DNA of 64,000 nt from Aricia agestis (lineage: Eukaryota > Arthropoda > Insecta > Lepidoptera > Lycaenidae). The stretch lies in contig NC_056425.1 of assembly GCF_905147365.1 (NCBI RefSeq), forward strand, positions 1,247,501 to 1,311,500. The letters run 5' to 3'. The position numbers were made by a program, and so were the translations under genes. This document shows positions 31,481 to 43,140 of this stretch, in pieces (positions within the stretch are counted from its first letter, which is position 1; each line of letters starts with the position of its first letter). The notes beneath the pieces were generated by a model that saw nothing but the letters and a program-made list of their open reading frames with translations, searched no databases and was not told the origin of the DNA.

Positions 31481-31531
31481 AGACATCGAAGTCTTAGTCT
31501 TAGGGACATTATTACTAAGACTTCGATGTCT
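31481..31531. repeat. Hairpin with 18-bp arms inside family D
   Basis: AGACATCGAAGTCTTAGT ... ACTAAGACTTCGATGTCT, 15-nt loop. Sibling D copies have only the first arm at this place, so the second arm is new here. Confidence 0.9.
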
Positions 31532-31696
31532 ACGTTTTTACCCTTTGGGTACGGAACCGTAAGGCACTAATATAAAATAAGAACAGTAACACTTTTTAGT
31601 TGATTCATAAGAATATTAATTTTGTTTTTGCCGAGGAAGTCAGTTAGTCAGTTCCAATTTTTTTTATTGTTACTCATCAAGCGGGGGTGATTTATA

Positions 31697-31828
<132 letters not shown>

Positions 31829-31979
31829 GTCGCTTGGTCGCCGAAAATCAGAAAAATACCCGTTTCCACGGAGTTCCTAAGCGACATCAAAAGTGCTCGT
31901 AGAGACATGGGACTAAGACTAATCGATAGAGAAAAATTCGCTGATTCCGAATATATAAATAACTCATTTTGACCCCTAG

Positions 31980-32016
31980 TGTCGCTTGGTAACTTTTGCC
32001 TTTCCACCATCGATAT
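31980..32016 (-). repeat. Family H terminal fragment
   Basis: GTCGCTTGGTAACTTTTGCC then TTTCCACCATCGATAT matches the end of 1-216. Only about 36 bp of the family is present. Confidence 0.65.
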
Positions 32017-32019
32017 TTT

Positions 32020-33590
32020 AAAGATTATTTAACCTAAGATTAATTAACTACTTGGTGTACATATATAGTTATAATTTAATTTTTTCTGATATTAGTATTA
32101 GTTTTATTTCAAAGTATTATTTGTTTAAAAATATGTGTAAAAAAAATATTTTTTTGTTACACACATATTTTATCATTATCATTTATCACCTATTTTATAT
32201 ATTTACTACATCTCATCTCGTCTAATTTTTGTCGCATACGCACGCTGTACTTCACCTGTCATTAGAACATATTTTATCTGTAAACAAATTTTATGCACAA
32301 ATTTAAAATGTCACAAATGCTGTTCTGTTTGTGAGTCTATTAAATAAATAAATAAAATAAAATAAACCTTAATTCAACAAATATTTTGATAGAAATCGTA
32401 TATAGTGTTTTTGTCACAACGTTCATTATATTAAAGTTAGTAAAATAATATCTCTAAGTGCGGCCGTAAGAACGTTAAAGCATTGCGAAGCGCGAAATCG
32501 CGTGTTGTACTGAAAAAATAGATAGGTCTGAGAAGTACAGTGATGTCTTTTAGTACAAAAGACTTGGCTTTAATCTCACCTACATGTTAATGTTTTTTAC
32601 ACAACATTTTAAGGGCTCATATGTAACCTGTCTTTGTCATTATAATAACTTTAATAAAAAAATTAAAATTTCATAGTAATCCCTCAGCGCCAAGTGGAAT
32701 ACACCGAAATGTCGGTCCTAGCGATTGAATAGGCAACTAATTTCACAGTCGCGTTCCCTTTAGAGGCTTTGAATTCGATATTGATGCGGCTTATGTGAAG
32801 TTCATAGATTACGTCAACTCACAGCCGAGCTCCACAGATTAAAACCCACGGATAGAACCACGAGTGGGAAAATTTACTAACTACAGGTATTTTCTTTTCG
32901 ACGATCATAAGTCAAGTTACTGTTTCATTTAAAAAAGATTATTTAGTTACAAAACTAAAAAAAAAACAAAGTAAACGGATTTTGAATGGAAAAGGTTTTT
33001 CACTTTTTTGTGATGAGCAAACTAATATTATATTTGCATTAAAACACGTGACTGATCGAAAATTCGTTAGACGACGGAGTAGAGTAGATGGTCTACGTAG
33101 GAGAAAAAATAATATTCCCCTCTCTTTCTACCGCGTGGCATAAATGTACATTTCTGCTGTTTCGTTTTAACTTCTGCCAGCCAATGAGTTTCTAAAATAC
33201 TAGAGTAGCAATGTCTTACAAAAGATTCTCAGAAATGCGTAACCAATTTTTTGTTCAAAAGACAATGTCAAGTCATATTATATTCGTTATGTCCTTATGT
33301 ATGTGAGATATGCCTGCAGGCATCTTTGAAGTGGCAACGCGTTGCTACCGTAAACTTCCAATCTAGTTACGTTAGTAACATAGAATATCATTGCTGCCAG
33401 CACTCCCAAAGTGCAACCCGTTTTATTAATAAATATTTGGAAAACAAAAAAAATCGTAGCACTGCTACGGAATCGTAGCACGTCTGTTAAGGGTCGATGA
33501 ACACTTGCTCAGAATCCACTAGACTTATTACTAGAACCAAGAAAAATTCGGGAAAAATTACACAGTCATTCATAATATACCCCATAACAT
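32020..33590. other. Unassigned sequence, no gene
   Basis: A short hairpin-like AATATGTGTA...TACACACATATT lies at about 32128-32170. TTTCTGCTGTTTCGTTTTAA near 33150 recurs near 62785 and marks a shared old repeat. No convincing ORF. Confidence 0.4.
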
Positions 33591-33595
33591 ATTAT

Positions 33596-33928
33596 ACGTG
33601 GGAGAGCCATGCTTCGGCACGAATGGGCCGGCTCGACCGGATGAATACCACGTTCTCACAGAAAACCGGCGTGGAACAGCGCTTGCGCTGTGTTTCGCCG
33701 AGTGAGTGAGTTTACCGGAGGCCCAATCCCCTACCCTATTCCCTTTCCTACCCTCCCCTATTCCCTTCCCTTCCCTACCCTCCCCTATTACCCTATTCCC
33801 TCTTAAAAGGCCGGCGACGTACATGCAGCTCTTCTGATGCTGCGAGTGTCCATGGGCGACGGAAGTTGCTTTCCATCAGGTGACCCGTTTGCTCGTTTGC
33901 CCCCTTATTTCATTAAAAAAAAAATACC
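33596..33928 (+). mobile_element. SINE A, full length
   Basis: ACGTGGGAGAGCC to TTATTTCATTAAAAAAAAA, with an intact CAGCGCTTGCGCTG palindrome and pyrimidine tract. Flanking ATTAT/AATACC gives no clear duplication. Confidence 0.9.
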
Positions 33929-33929
33929 C

Positions 33930-34730
33930 ACTGCCCACAACATAAAGCATACCTTAGACTTAGTAGTATCATATATTTTTTTGGCATCAAGAATACTACA
34001 GAAAATGTAACTGTTCTAAAAAAGTGACCCAAAAGTGATAGATACCATTGCCAATATAACATGCTCTGAGGGAGATTGTTTCATTATTGTAATTGCTGTA
34101 TTTTGTGTGTAAAAAAAAACAAAATCAAAATAAACCAATTCAGTCTTAGAATGCGCCTATTCTACACTTTCATCATCACCCTAAGGTTGGCTGGTAGAGA
34201 ATGCCACACGGCATTAAGCCCGCCTATGTAAATATTTGCATAAAGTGTTTTAAATAAATAAATAAATAAATAAAATCAAAACAATACGTTGAAGAATAAC
34301 ATAATATTATCCTTGTACTTCCATTTTTAAACATTAACTGCTAAAAGAAGCCAACGTTTAGTATTGTGTTGAATGTCATAATATTTCAAATCATTTTGTG
34401 CTTTTCGCTTAAAATAGGAGACAGTTAATTGAAAAATAACAGATGTGTTAGACGAAGAGTTAAGTGAGGAAAAATGCAGCGCCGGCCAAGCTGGGGTGAC
34501 CAAGATGGTATGTGGAAATATTACGGATAAAATATGTTAATATAATGTTATGTTATAATATAATATGTAGTAAGTGTGTATGTATGTGTGTGTTTGTCAC
34601 TGATATATTTTTTATTAAACTTTGATTAAATTAAAGTAAAGTAATCATTAAAGATCTCTGAGTGAGGCCATTAGATTACTTAGTAGTAAATGCCAATGTC
34701 ATAGTTCATACTATAAGCTTAAGGTAATAT
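33930..34730. other. Unassigned, includes AAATA simple repeat
   Basis: An (AAATA)n run lies at about 34250-34272. CATCATCACCCTAAGGTTGG and TAGAGAATGCCACACGGCAT (about 34165-34220) look like a retroelement 3' region ending in that tail. No ORF. Confidence 0.45.
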
Positions 34731-34735
34731 CCTAA

Positions 34736-35456
34736 GATCCGACCGTAAAATCCTGTATGAATCGTTTTTTTCGATCAAATATATTTTAAAATAATCTTTA
34801 GAACGTATAGAATGGATCAATGTTGGGTTGCCTTGTTAAAAGTAACCTCTAATTGAGCAAAATGAAATTCAATAGAAAAGTAAGAACTAAGAAGGAATGA
34901 CATTGAAGAATGACAGGACACTACGCATAAAAATAAAAACGCCTGATAAATAAAAATAGCAATCCTGCGGGTTCTCGACGTCCTCAAATCAAGCTAGGCA
35001 TATTAATTGTAGGCCTGAACATTTGTCATATACAAAAGTGATGGCAACCCCAGTTTATGGCTATCGTGCAAGTGGCAACCATGGATATTCATGTACAAAA
35101 TGCGTAAATCTTTAATTTTGTACCAAAATTATTAAACAAATCGATGCTTCGATTTTGATGAAGAACTATGTCTGTTTACGGGCTGGCAACCCTAGGTTGC
35201 GGCCGACTTAGAGCTGGCAACCATTTATACCTTATTTTGTCACGTCATTTTCTTTCAAATGATGTAAAATTTACTGAAAAAAAAAGATACATGCAAATTT
35301 GTGCATTTATCTCATGAACATTAAACTTAATTAAAGGTACTTGCGGCTACTTTTGACAAGGCAACCCAACATTAATCCATTCTATACGTTCTAAAGATTA
35401 TTTTAAAATATATTTGATCGAAAAAAACGATTCCTGCAGGATTTTACGGTCGGATC
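34736..35456. mobile_element. 721-bp element with ~115-bp terminal inverted repeats
   Basis: GATCCGACCGTAAAATCCTG at one end, CAGGATTTTACGGTCGGATC at the other. Arms extend through TTCGATCAAATATATTTTAA and GAACGTATAGAATGGAT to GTTGGGTTGCCTTG. The 490-bp interior has repeated GGCAACC motifs and no ORF. No target duplication is certain. A foldback or large MITE. Confidence 0.85.
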
Positions 35457-35542
35457 CAATACTATAAGAAAGGTTCCACCAACAAGGGTGAACCCAAGAC
35501 GACGCTAACAAAAGAAGGGACGAAAGAGAAATACAAATTAAT

Positions 35543-35822
35543 CCGCCAAGTGCGAGTCGGACTCGCAAACCAAGGGTTCCGTAGCGTTATAGAGCAAAAA
35601 TAGGCCAAAAATTATATTTTTGTGTGTAGGAAATTAAATATTTATTTTGTTTTAAGTATTTTTTGTTAAAGCAGCAACAGAAATACATAATCTGTGAAAA
35701 TTTCAGAAGTGTAGCTATAGCCGTTCTTGAGATACAGCCTGGAGATATAAACAGACAGACATGCAGACAACGAAGTCTTAGTAATAGGGTTCCTTTTTTA
35801 CCCTTTGAGTACGAAACCCTAA
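35543..35822 (+). repeat. Family D repeat, compact copy
   Basis: CCGCCAAGTGCGAGTCGGAC, AGGGTTCCGTAGCGTTATAG, ACAGACAGACATGCAGACAA, CCCTTTGAGTACGAAACCC. At 280 bp it shows the simplest form of the family. Confidence 0.75.
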
Positions 35823-35824
35823 GA

Positions 35825-36960
35825 AGAAAGAGAAAAGAAAAAAAGAAACTGTCCTTTAACCGTCAAAGATGTGGCCATAATAATGCATTATCTTAAGAGT
35901 TTTTAGTTAGCGCTCGACAGAGGCTGTAGCCCGACCTTATTAACGATTGCTCTCATCTTCTGATTTGTGGAATATACATTTAGCAAATTAGGTTTTAATG
36001 TCATCATCCCGGGTTGCTTATTTCGTTTCCACTGCGCCATTTTGTTTTGTGTTAGGAAATCTATTTTGTTTGTGAAAACATCTATGGATATTTAAGTAAT
36101 GTGCTTAGCATACTTTTAGAATATTGGACAAAACACAAAATGGATTAAAAATAAGTATATATTCCCGTTAGCACAAAATCGTGTTAAAGTCGTATAACTT
36201 ATAAAATAGAATATGAAAAATATATCCAGGAAATCCAAGCAATTTGGCTCTCTAGTTAATCACATAAACTGCATACAAGTTGTTTACACTGTATACCGAC
36301 ACAACCGCGCGCGCTCACGTCCCAATGATAAATGACCGCTGCGGTCTACGCCGGGTCAAATCAGCAACATAGTCAATAAAGCAACGTACCGGAAGTGCTT
36401 CTAAATAATTGCATTTTTTCAATTTCGTAATAAATAATAATTACCGCATTGAAAAAAATGCATATTATGGTTTGATTGTTACCTTTACTAATTATAAAGA
36501 GGTACACTTTGTTTGCGTTAAAAAGGCTTTAAAACTATTGGACCAATTTAATGACATAAACATAGAGTTATTATGCGGGCATATTCGCGCAACTTCTATA
36601 TTTAAATGAAGAAGCAATTAATTTTTAAACCAAACACTTAAAGCAGGTAAAGTAACTACAAAATGAGCTCGGAAATAACTTCAAGTCGACAGCAAAGGGG
36701 CTTCATCTCAATAATTTTCCAGACAAATTGGCCGATCTGTTACACAACACACAACAATGAACAACTTGAGACATTTTAATCCGATTACCAATGTATCAGA
36801 CATTGAGCAGTTTAGGGTTGCTAAAATATATAAATATTATAATAAATAATACTATGGAAATAAAACACTTTGGAAAAACTGTAAATGTCATACACATTTT
36901 ACTGAATTCTGTGTCAGAAAATAAAAGTAGCAAAATCTTTTTTTACCCTATGTAAGTAAT
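35825..36960. other. Unassigned sequence
   Basis: A 66-residue frame (36409-36609, + strand) has no recognisable motif, and composition gives no support for coding. Nothing else. Confidence 0.4.
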
Positions 36961-36964
36961 GGCT

Positions 36965-37165
36965 GCCATACACGCAACAGTCTATCGGAGAGGTCTACCT
37001 GTACAGGTATGTCTACGCAGATAGACCGGAATTTGTGTGGGAATAGACGTGTGCAGTTTTTTGGACATGCGCAGGCGACCGCGCATATTCAAAAATCAAT
37101 TATTTCGACCGACATCTGGCATTCCTGCACAGCTGACTTCTCCTGTGGACCGTAGCGTGTATGGC
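36965..37165. mobile_element. Old TIR MITE
   Basis: GCCATACACGC and GCGTGTATGGC are perfect 11-bp inverted ends. Inner arms (GGAGAGGTCTACCTGTACAG / CTTCTCCTGTGGACCG) are diverged. No target duplication is clear. Confidence 0.55.
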
Positions 37166-37268
37166 TTGTATAAGAAACAAAAACTTATTAATTTTTATTT
37201 ACCTATATTTCAAATAAATTTTTGCCAATAGTATTTTATAGAATAGGAATTAATTTGAAAATTACTGT

Positions 37269-37304
37269 CATTTTCGTAGAACAACCTTTCGTTCTACGAA
37301 AATG
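37269..37304. repeat. Hairpin, 14-bp perfect arms
   Basis: CATTTTCGTAGAAC, 8-nt loop, GTTCTACGAAAATG. Confidence 0.85.
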
Positions 37305-37309
37305 TCACT

Positions 37310-39690
37310 AGTAGACCCCATACAGCTCGACACCAGCAAGTTTTCTTGTCTGGTCAAGGCCGTCCCCTGAGCAAGCGACCTTGATCATACATTTGATGCG
37401 TTGCCGAGATCGCACAAAAATAAATATTTTTTTTACTTATCTTAGTTCAAAATTGATCTAAAAAAATTAAAACGGTTAATATGTAGTCAATGAAATTGTC
37501 TATCTATTGTCGTGTGTTTCAAATAAACGTAATTTATAAATACCTGGGAGCTGCTGAAAGTATGCTTAAATTTTATTAAATTAGTATTACTTTGGAAGCT
37601 AATATCATGAGTATAATAAACAAAAATAGAAAATTTAAAACGGGGAAAGGAATGTTGATATACTGAAGAATATTGCTGTATTTTTATTATAACTTTGTAG
37701 CTTCCAAATTATGAGTTTATGAGACTCTAAATACGGTAAATTACGGTATCTCCGTAGGGAAAGGGCCTTAAGACGCTGTGGTTGTTACAACTACGTAAAA
37801 TGGGTTTTTAAAACATGTTTTTAGTAAAGGAAATGTCATTATTTAAGTATAAAATAAGTACAGTTTTAAAATTGAGAAAATTTCCTATACGCAAAGGTAT
37901 ATCAGTACACAGTTTGAAAAATTCTGCTCGATAGAAAAAAATCTCAAAGATGACTGTTATAACGCTGTTTTTCATAATTAAATCATTTTATGGCTAAATT
38001 ACACACTTTCTAGAAAAAACAAAAAATGTAGTAAGTATAATATGTGTCGTAACCTAACGTAATTGATATATTTGATAAAACCGATTTGATATATTTGATT
38101 TGTGTAATACTAAAAACACAAGGTTTTTACTCCTATTTTCTATTATCAAGGCACGCGGCGAGCGCGTAACAGCCACTGTACAAGGCGCGCTGATATGAAT
38201 GTTATTTTAATGTCCTTTACGTCGATATTCGTACTGACAGACATCGACCTGCTTATTTTAGGGACTACTGGGCCTTAATAAAGCTCAAAATTTTTAATGG
38301 CCCAATACATCGCATAGCCTCATCACGTTGCTTTGAGAATGACCCTTGTAATTTAAATATTGTTACCTACTCATAATATTTAAATTTGTTGTTGCCAGAA
38401 TACTATGCTTTAATTCCCATTTTCTGCAGTGTCAACCCTGTATTATGTAAAATGAATAATTGTTATAATCGCCACCCCTACGTCTTGAAGACTGGTCGTG
38501 AGTTACGCGCGCGGCGGTAATGAGGATATATGGCGGAGGGGTTAATCAGTTTACTGTATACGCCAAATTGCAATTATGCCTTGTTTATATTATGCGAATA
38601 GTTGCGCCACATTACGGCAAAGTGGCGCGAAGTACTGAATACTTGGATTCGATAGCGAAGTTAGAAACCGAAACTAAATGGAATTTTTCGACTCATCGCT
38701 AAAATGACATGGCGCAACACGACGACAACACGACATGTTCATGTCAAATAGCAAAAATTTTTGACTTTCATGCCTGTTTTCACCAACCGCCTCCTAACGC
38801 TAAGTGGTCCCCTAGCGGCCATTAAGGGTACATATCCTTCAAGATTTCACGAATTTTTGTGTGTCACGTTCGTCCTTAGGGCGTAAGAACTTTTGCAAAT
38901 CATTATTTTTTTTTAAATGTGTTTGTTTTAAGAGATATTATTTGACCGGCAAAAATAGCTAGAGAACACTAAGCGTTGGGAAACCGTTGGTGAAAACAGG
39001 CATCAGTGTCGAAATTATCGAATGCAACCCGAAAAAGGTCATGTAGCGGTACCGTAGTATAATTAACATGAATTTTCCTGTAATAAAAACTATCGCATGA
39101 TGCTGAAAAGGTTGTTTGGTAAAAACGGCTGTCAGCAGTAAGACCGCCTATTTGTACATACTTTATTTTTTTTTGTTGTACAAAAAAATCTATTCTCTTC
39201 TATCCCATGTAAATTCTTCGGGCTCAAAGTATAAGTAGTACAAATATTTAAGGTTACAGATACAGTTTATGGCATGGGAATCGCAAATTTTTCTGAGATA
39301 AAATCAGCTATCTTATATCCTATTTCGGGACTCAAAGTCGGTTTAGAAAAAAGCGTGAAGAGGTAACAATAAGGACAATGTAAGAAATAAGTAGAGTAAG
39401 GGTCACGTGCCTCAGCTTAGCCTTTAAACTCACGGATACAGAGACAATAACAATTTGATAAACACGCGTGCCATTGCGCAAACGGTAGTCTAATAACATT
39501 AGGACAATTACAGTAATAAGACAGTTTAATATGGGCTAGCACTTAAGTGTACGGTAGAGTTTTTACGCTGGTGTAAACGGCCGCAGTCGGCGCCGCGCGT
39601 TCGATCATTACGCCGTCGCGCGACTTTCTCCGCGATGGAAGAGATGTGGATGCTGTACATTACGGCCTACACTTTACATGCATTTATTTA
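37310..39690. other. Sparse region, no gene or clear repeat
   Basis: Largest stretch without a recognised element apart from a Helitron-interior fragment near 39270-39370 (GCATGGGAATCGCAAATTTT, TTCGGGACTCAAAG, GAAGAGGTAAC). GC-rich patches at about 38500-38530 and 39570-39645 (GGCGCCGCGCG) are candidates for promoter or exon sequence, but I cannot identify either. Confidence 0.35.
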
Positions 39691-39881
39691 TCTAATATCT
39701 TTAAGCAATTCTTGTAATATACATAATTGGAATCTCGGAATCGGCTCCAACGATTTTCATGAAATTTAGTATATAGGGGGTTTCGGGGACGATAAATCGA
39801 TCTAGCTAGGAATCATTTTTAGAAAATGTCATTTTATTCGTGTTTTATCGAATACCGAGCTAAGCTCGGTCAAATAGCTAG
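39691..39881 (+). mobile_element. Non-autonomous Helitron with ACCGAGC hairpin
   Basis: A then TCTAATATCTTTAAGC; ends ACCGAGC-TAA-GCTCGGT, CAAATAGCTAG, T. 191 bp. Sibling of 2965-3157. Contains GGAATCTCGGAATCGGCTCC. No ORF. Confidence 0.82.
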
Positions 39882-39885
39882 TAAC

Positions 39886-40030
39886 TACATGATGCCCGCA
39901 ACTTTGTCGCACTATCGTATAGAAACTATCCTATGTCCTTTCTCCGAGTCCAAAGTATACTGTTACCAAATTTCATTTTAAATCGTTTAGTTGTTAAAAT
40001 GTAAAGCGATGACAGACACACTTTTATATT
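39886..40030 (-). mobile_element. Helitron copy, decayed 3' end
   Basis: ATGATGCCCGCAACTTTGTC, CTATCCTATGTCCTTTCTCC and AAAGCGATGACAGACACACT match the reverse strand of the 26734/52606 family. CTAG is now GTAG. The 5' part continues into the tandem duplication. Confidence 0.6.
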
Positions 40031-40278
40031 TTTAATAATAATTTGTTTAAATAGAGAAATACCTCCTTTTTAAAATAGTTAGATAATATTATATGTAAAT
40101 ACATGGTAAAAACAATTTCGAACCAAATTTCATTTTAAATCGTTTAGTTGTTAAAATGTAAAGCGATGACAGACACACTTTTACATTTTTAATAATAATT
40201 TGTTTAAATAGAGAAATACCTCCTTTTTAAAATAGTTAGATAATATTATATGTAAATACATGGTAAAAACAATTTCGA
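39965..40278. repeat. Two-unit tandem duplication, period 157 bp
   Basis: Units 39965-40121 and 40122-40278 differ by only about one base (TTATATTT versus TTACATTT). The junction has an AAC microhomology. The unit includes Helitron sequence. Confidence 0.92.
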
Positions 40279-40624
40279 ACAAAACGTCGAAGATAGCAGC
40301 CTCTCTTCTAAAAATAAAGGGCTCTTTTGGACTTTTGGAATTTTCTTCTATTAAAAAATCCTGGATAAAGACTACGTCCACAATATTTAAACACTTATTC
40401 TACCTACTTTGCCTGTTATTGCTAAGCGTTTCAATCCATAAAAGCCTGCCAAACTCTCAAAAGCAGCAATGTATAACTCACTACACAATAATCTCAACAT
40501 ATATTTTACTAATTCCGGCTAATCTCAGCTTCTGGGTCACACTGTAATAGCCGAAAGGTATCTTGGACTTGTAACGAAGAACTGGTCCAAAAATGATTGC
40601 ATCTATTAGTACCCAATAATTACT

Positions 40625-40705
40625 ACAAGATAGAGGTGTCTGGCCCAGTGGATAGAATCACGCAGAGTCGGCATGTTCAATTCTAGCACGCTTAGCATGG
40701 CGCTA
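40625..40705 (+). repeat. Degenerate tRNA-headed SINE start
   Basis: GTGTCTGGCCCAGTGGATAG with box A TGGCCCAGTGG and box B-like TGTTCAATTCTAG. The rest is cut by the MITE at 40733. Confidence 0.5.
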
Positions 40706-40732
40706 TAAAAAGTTTTTTTTTGTACGGTAAAA

Positions 40733-40928
40733 CAGCGGGGCTAAGATGGTCGCTTTGGAGAATCATAATATTATAATTCATTTAAATCGCAAAATGGTCA
40801 CTCTGCCTGCAATTCATGTCTAGCAATTCGTAATAATTTGACATACGTCAGTTTGACAGTTTTAAGAATTAATTTGTTGAATTGATTGAGAGGAATTGCT
40901 AAAATATGTGACCATTTGAGCCCCGCTG
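40733..40928. mobile_element. TIR MITE family F, copy 2 (reversed)
   Basis: CAGCGGGGCTAAGATGGTCG and GTGACCATTTGAGCCCCGCTG (20 shown as paired ends) match 25359-25564 in reverse. Shares TTGATTGAGAGGAATTGCTA and GTCAGTTTGACAGTTTT. Confidence 0.72.
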
Positions 40929-40929
40929 A

Positions 40930-41980
40930 TAAGAGATTGACAGAGAAAATCTATCGGTTTGTCCTTAAAATGTGTCAGTTTTTCTATTTGCATTTTTAAC
41001 TCATTCTAAAGCCCTGGCCACACTAACGTCAAACGCCGTTAATTATCGCGTTAATTCTAAAACATGTTATAGCATTATCGCCTTTAATTAGTGCCACGTA
41101 ATTGTGTGGCATGTAAGTGGCATTTCATGTTTCGTAGCTATTGTCATAGTTTAGTGTGCGAAAAGGAACCAAATTCAAAACGGTTGTAGTATGGGAGTTA
41201 CGAGTATGTTTCCTTAGTTTTTAATATTCGTATTTCGTAGGTGTTCCATTAGGGTTCCATGTATAATGATGCTTCCATGACATTTACCGATAGGCATGTC
41301 TCTGAAACAGATGTCTTTTTCAAAATGACGGCGTTAGTTCTGATTTAGCCCACGTACAAAATCATTTTTTTATATCTGGGATACTTCTATTACATTTTCT
41401 CTCATTTCTCACTTGCCCTCTGTCTGTTTCTTTCTCTCTTTATTGTTGTAATAAATAAGCTCTTTGTAACGGCGCACTGCAATTTTCTTCTTAATCCGAA
41501 AACACATAGTCATACAATTTTCTATAGATCAAAAGGATACCAAAGTGAGCATACATATTCATGTAATCTCATAGTTATTAATACACCATTATCATAATAT
41601 TATTATTAGGAGATGTAGAGGGAAAATGTGGCTAACATCTTATTTTATTACATCTTACAAATATTCGTTTTATGCTCACATATCGCAAATTAACTTCACA
41701 TATTATCTTCATTAATTTATTTTAAGTTTTACGCCCTTACTAATAAAATATTTACACAGCGAACAACTACACAAGGTCTGCTTCAGTTTTCTTCGTATAT
41801 TATTAGAAAAGTCACATGAAAGATATAGTCAGAGCCTTTAATAATTAAAAATTTCATTTACCTACAACATTGAATGTGGGTATATTCTGTCGTGATAAAG
41901 ATTATCATAATATGTCCTTTCCCGGGACAATAATGTCTCTATCATCTAAGTTGGTTCAGTGTGCATCAAGAAAATAAAAA
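40930..41980. other. Unassigned sequence
   Basis: Nothing recognised. No ORF above chance. Confidence 0.4.
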
Positions 41981-41982
41981 AG

Positions 41983-42544
41983 CGGCCAAGTGCGAGTTGG
42001 ACTCGCCCATGAAGGGTTCCGCAGCAGCAATAAGGTTTATTCTTATGAATTCAAAAGGTTTTTGATTAATTTTTATATTTCAGATGATATTAAAGTTAAA
42101 TTAACGTTTACCATTTATGAAGTATAAAAAAAACTACTTGCTGGATCTCGTTCAAACCAATTTTCGTTGGTAGTTTTTATAGTAATATACAACATATATT
42201 TTTTTAGAATTATCATGCCCCTACTTTGGAAGTTAGAGGGGGGGGAGGGTACACACATTTTACCACTTTGGAAGAGTCTCTCTCGCAAACTGTTCAGGTT
42301 AGAAAAAATGATATTATTAGAAACCTCAATATGATTTTTGAAGACCTATCCATAGGTACCCTACACACATAGTTTAGATGAAAAAAATATTTTTTTCCAC
42401 TTGTATCTATGGGGACCCCTAAAATTTTTAATATTTTTTCAATTTTTATATCAAAATCTTAATGCGGTTCACAGATTACATCTACTTACCAAGTTTCAAT
42501 AGTATAGCTCTTATAGTTTCGGAGAAAAGTGGCTGTGACATACG

Positions 42545-42575
<31 letters not shown>

Positions 42576-42614
42576 CGTTCCGTTTTTTGCCATTAGGCTA
42601 CGGAACCCTAAAAA
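41983..42614 (+). repeat. Family D repeat, long variant
   Basis: CGGCCAAGTGCGAGTTGGAC at the start. Ends (ACAG)n, CGTTCCGTTTTTTGCCATTA and GGCTACGGAACCC. The middle is longer and different from 35543, with GGGGGGGGAGGG near 42239. A subfamily. Confidence 0.7.
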
Positions 42615-43140
42615 GACACTTATTTGCAATATTAGTATGATAAAAATAAAGATTAAAAAACTAAAACCCGACTACTAAAACACGCCCTAAAAAGTACGAA
42701 ACAAGAAAACAGTTTATAGGGATATGGAAATGTTTAAAGGATAGCCGTGGTCGTATGTATGCCCTTTATTATATTAATCTGTACTTATAATAAAATCGTA
42801 GAGGTAAAATTTTTGTACATTGAAAATAAACTTGAAAAAACGAGTCAGGGGCATAGCAGAAGAGTAATAGAACACATTTTAACTGTTTTTGAAATTTTTG
42901 TTTCTCTGTTTGTCGGTTTGTCTGTTTGTCTGTTTGTACAGGCTAATCTCTGAATCCGCTGGACCGATTTCAATGGGCATGATGATACCTTACATCCCTG
43001 GTCAACATCTTAGATACTTTTTTATAACCGACTTTCAAAAAAGGATGAGTTAATGTTTACTTTGCTGTTTGTGGTCAGATTTTTTAATTCTTTTTTTGTT
43101 GTATAGATTGCCCGAATTTGATACCATGTTTACAATAAAA

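Larger units (their letters stand above)
30755..31565 (+). repeat. Family D repeat with nested Helitron
   Basis: Opens TCGGCCAAGTGTGAGTTTGA, AGGGTTCCGTACCATTATAG and closes TTTACCCTTTGGGTACGGAA. GGGTTCCGTACC near the start and GGTACGGAAC near the end are inverted. Copies also at 35543, 41983, 43141 and 58252. Element class is uncertain; I recall it as very common in Lepidoptera. Confidence 0.75.

Noticed and set aside
39570..39645. GC-rich patch as an exon or promoter
   Set aside because: No splice-site-flanked frame or promoter motif could be identified; left only as a note.
40260..40547. 95-residue frame with a hydrophobic segment
   Set aside because: It begins in a duplicated Helitron fragment, has no motif and no neighbouring coding evidence; likely chance.
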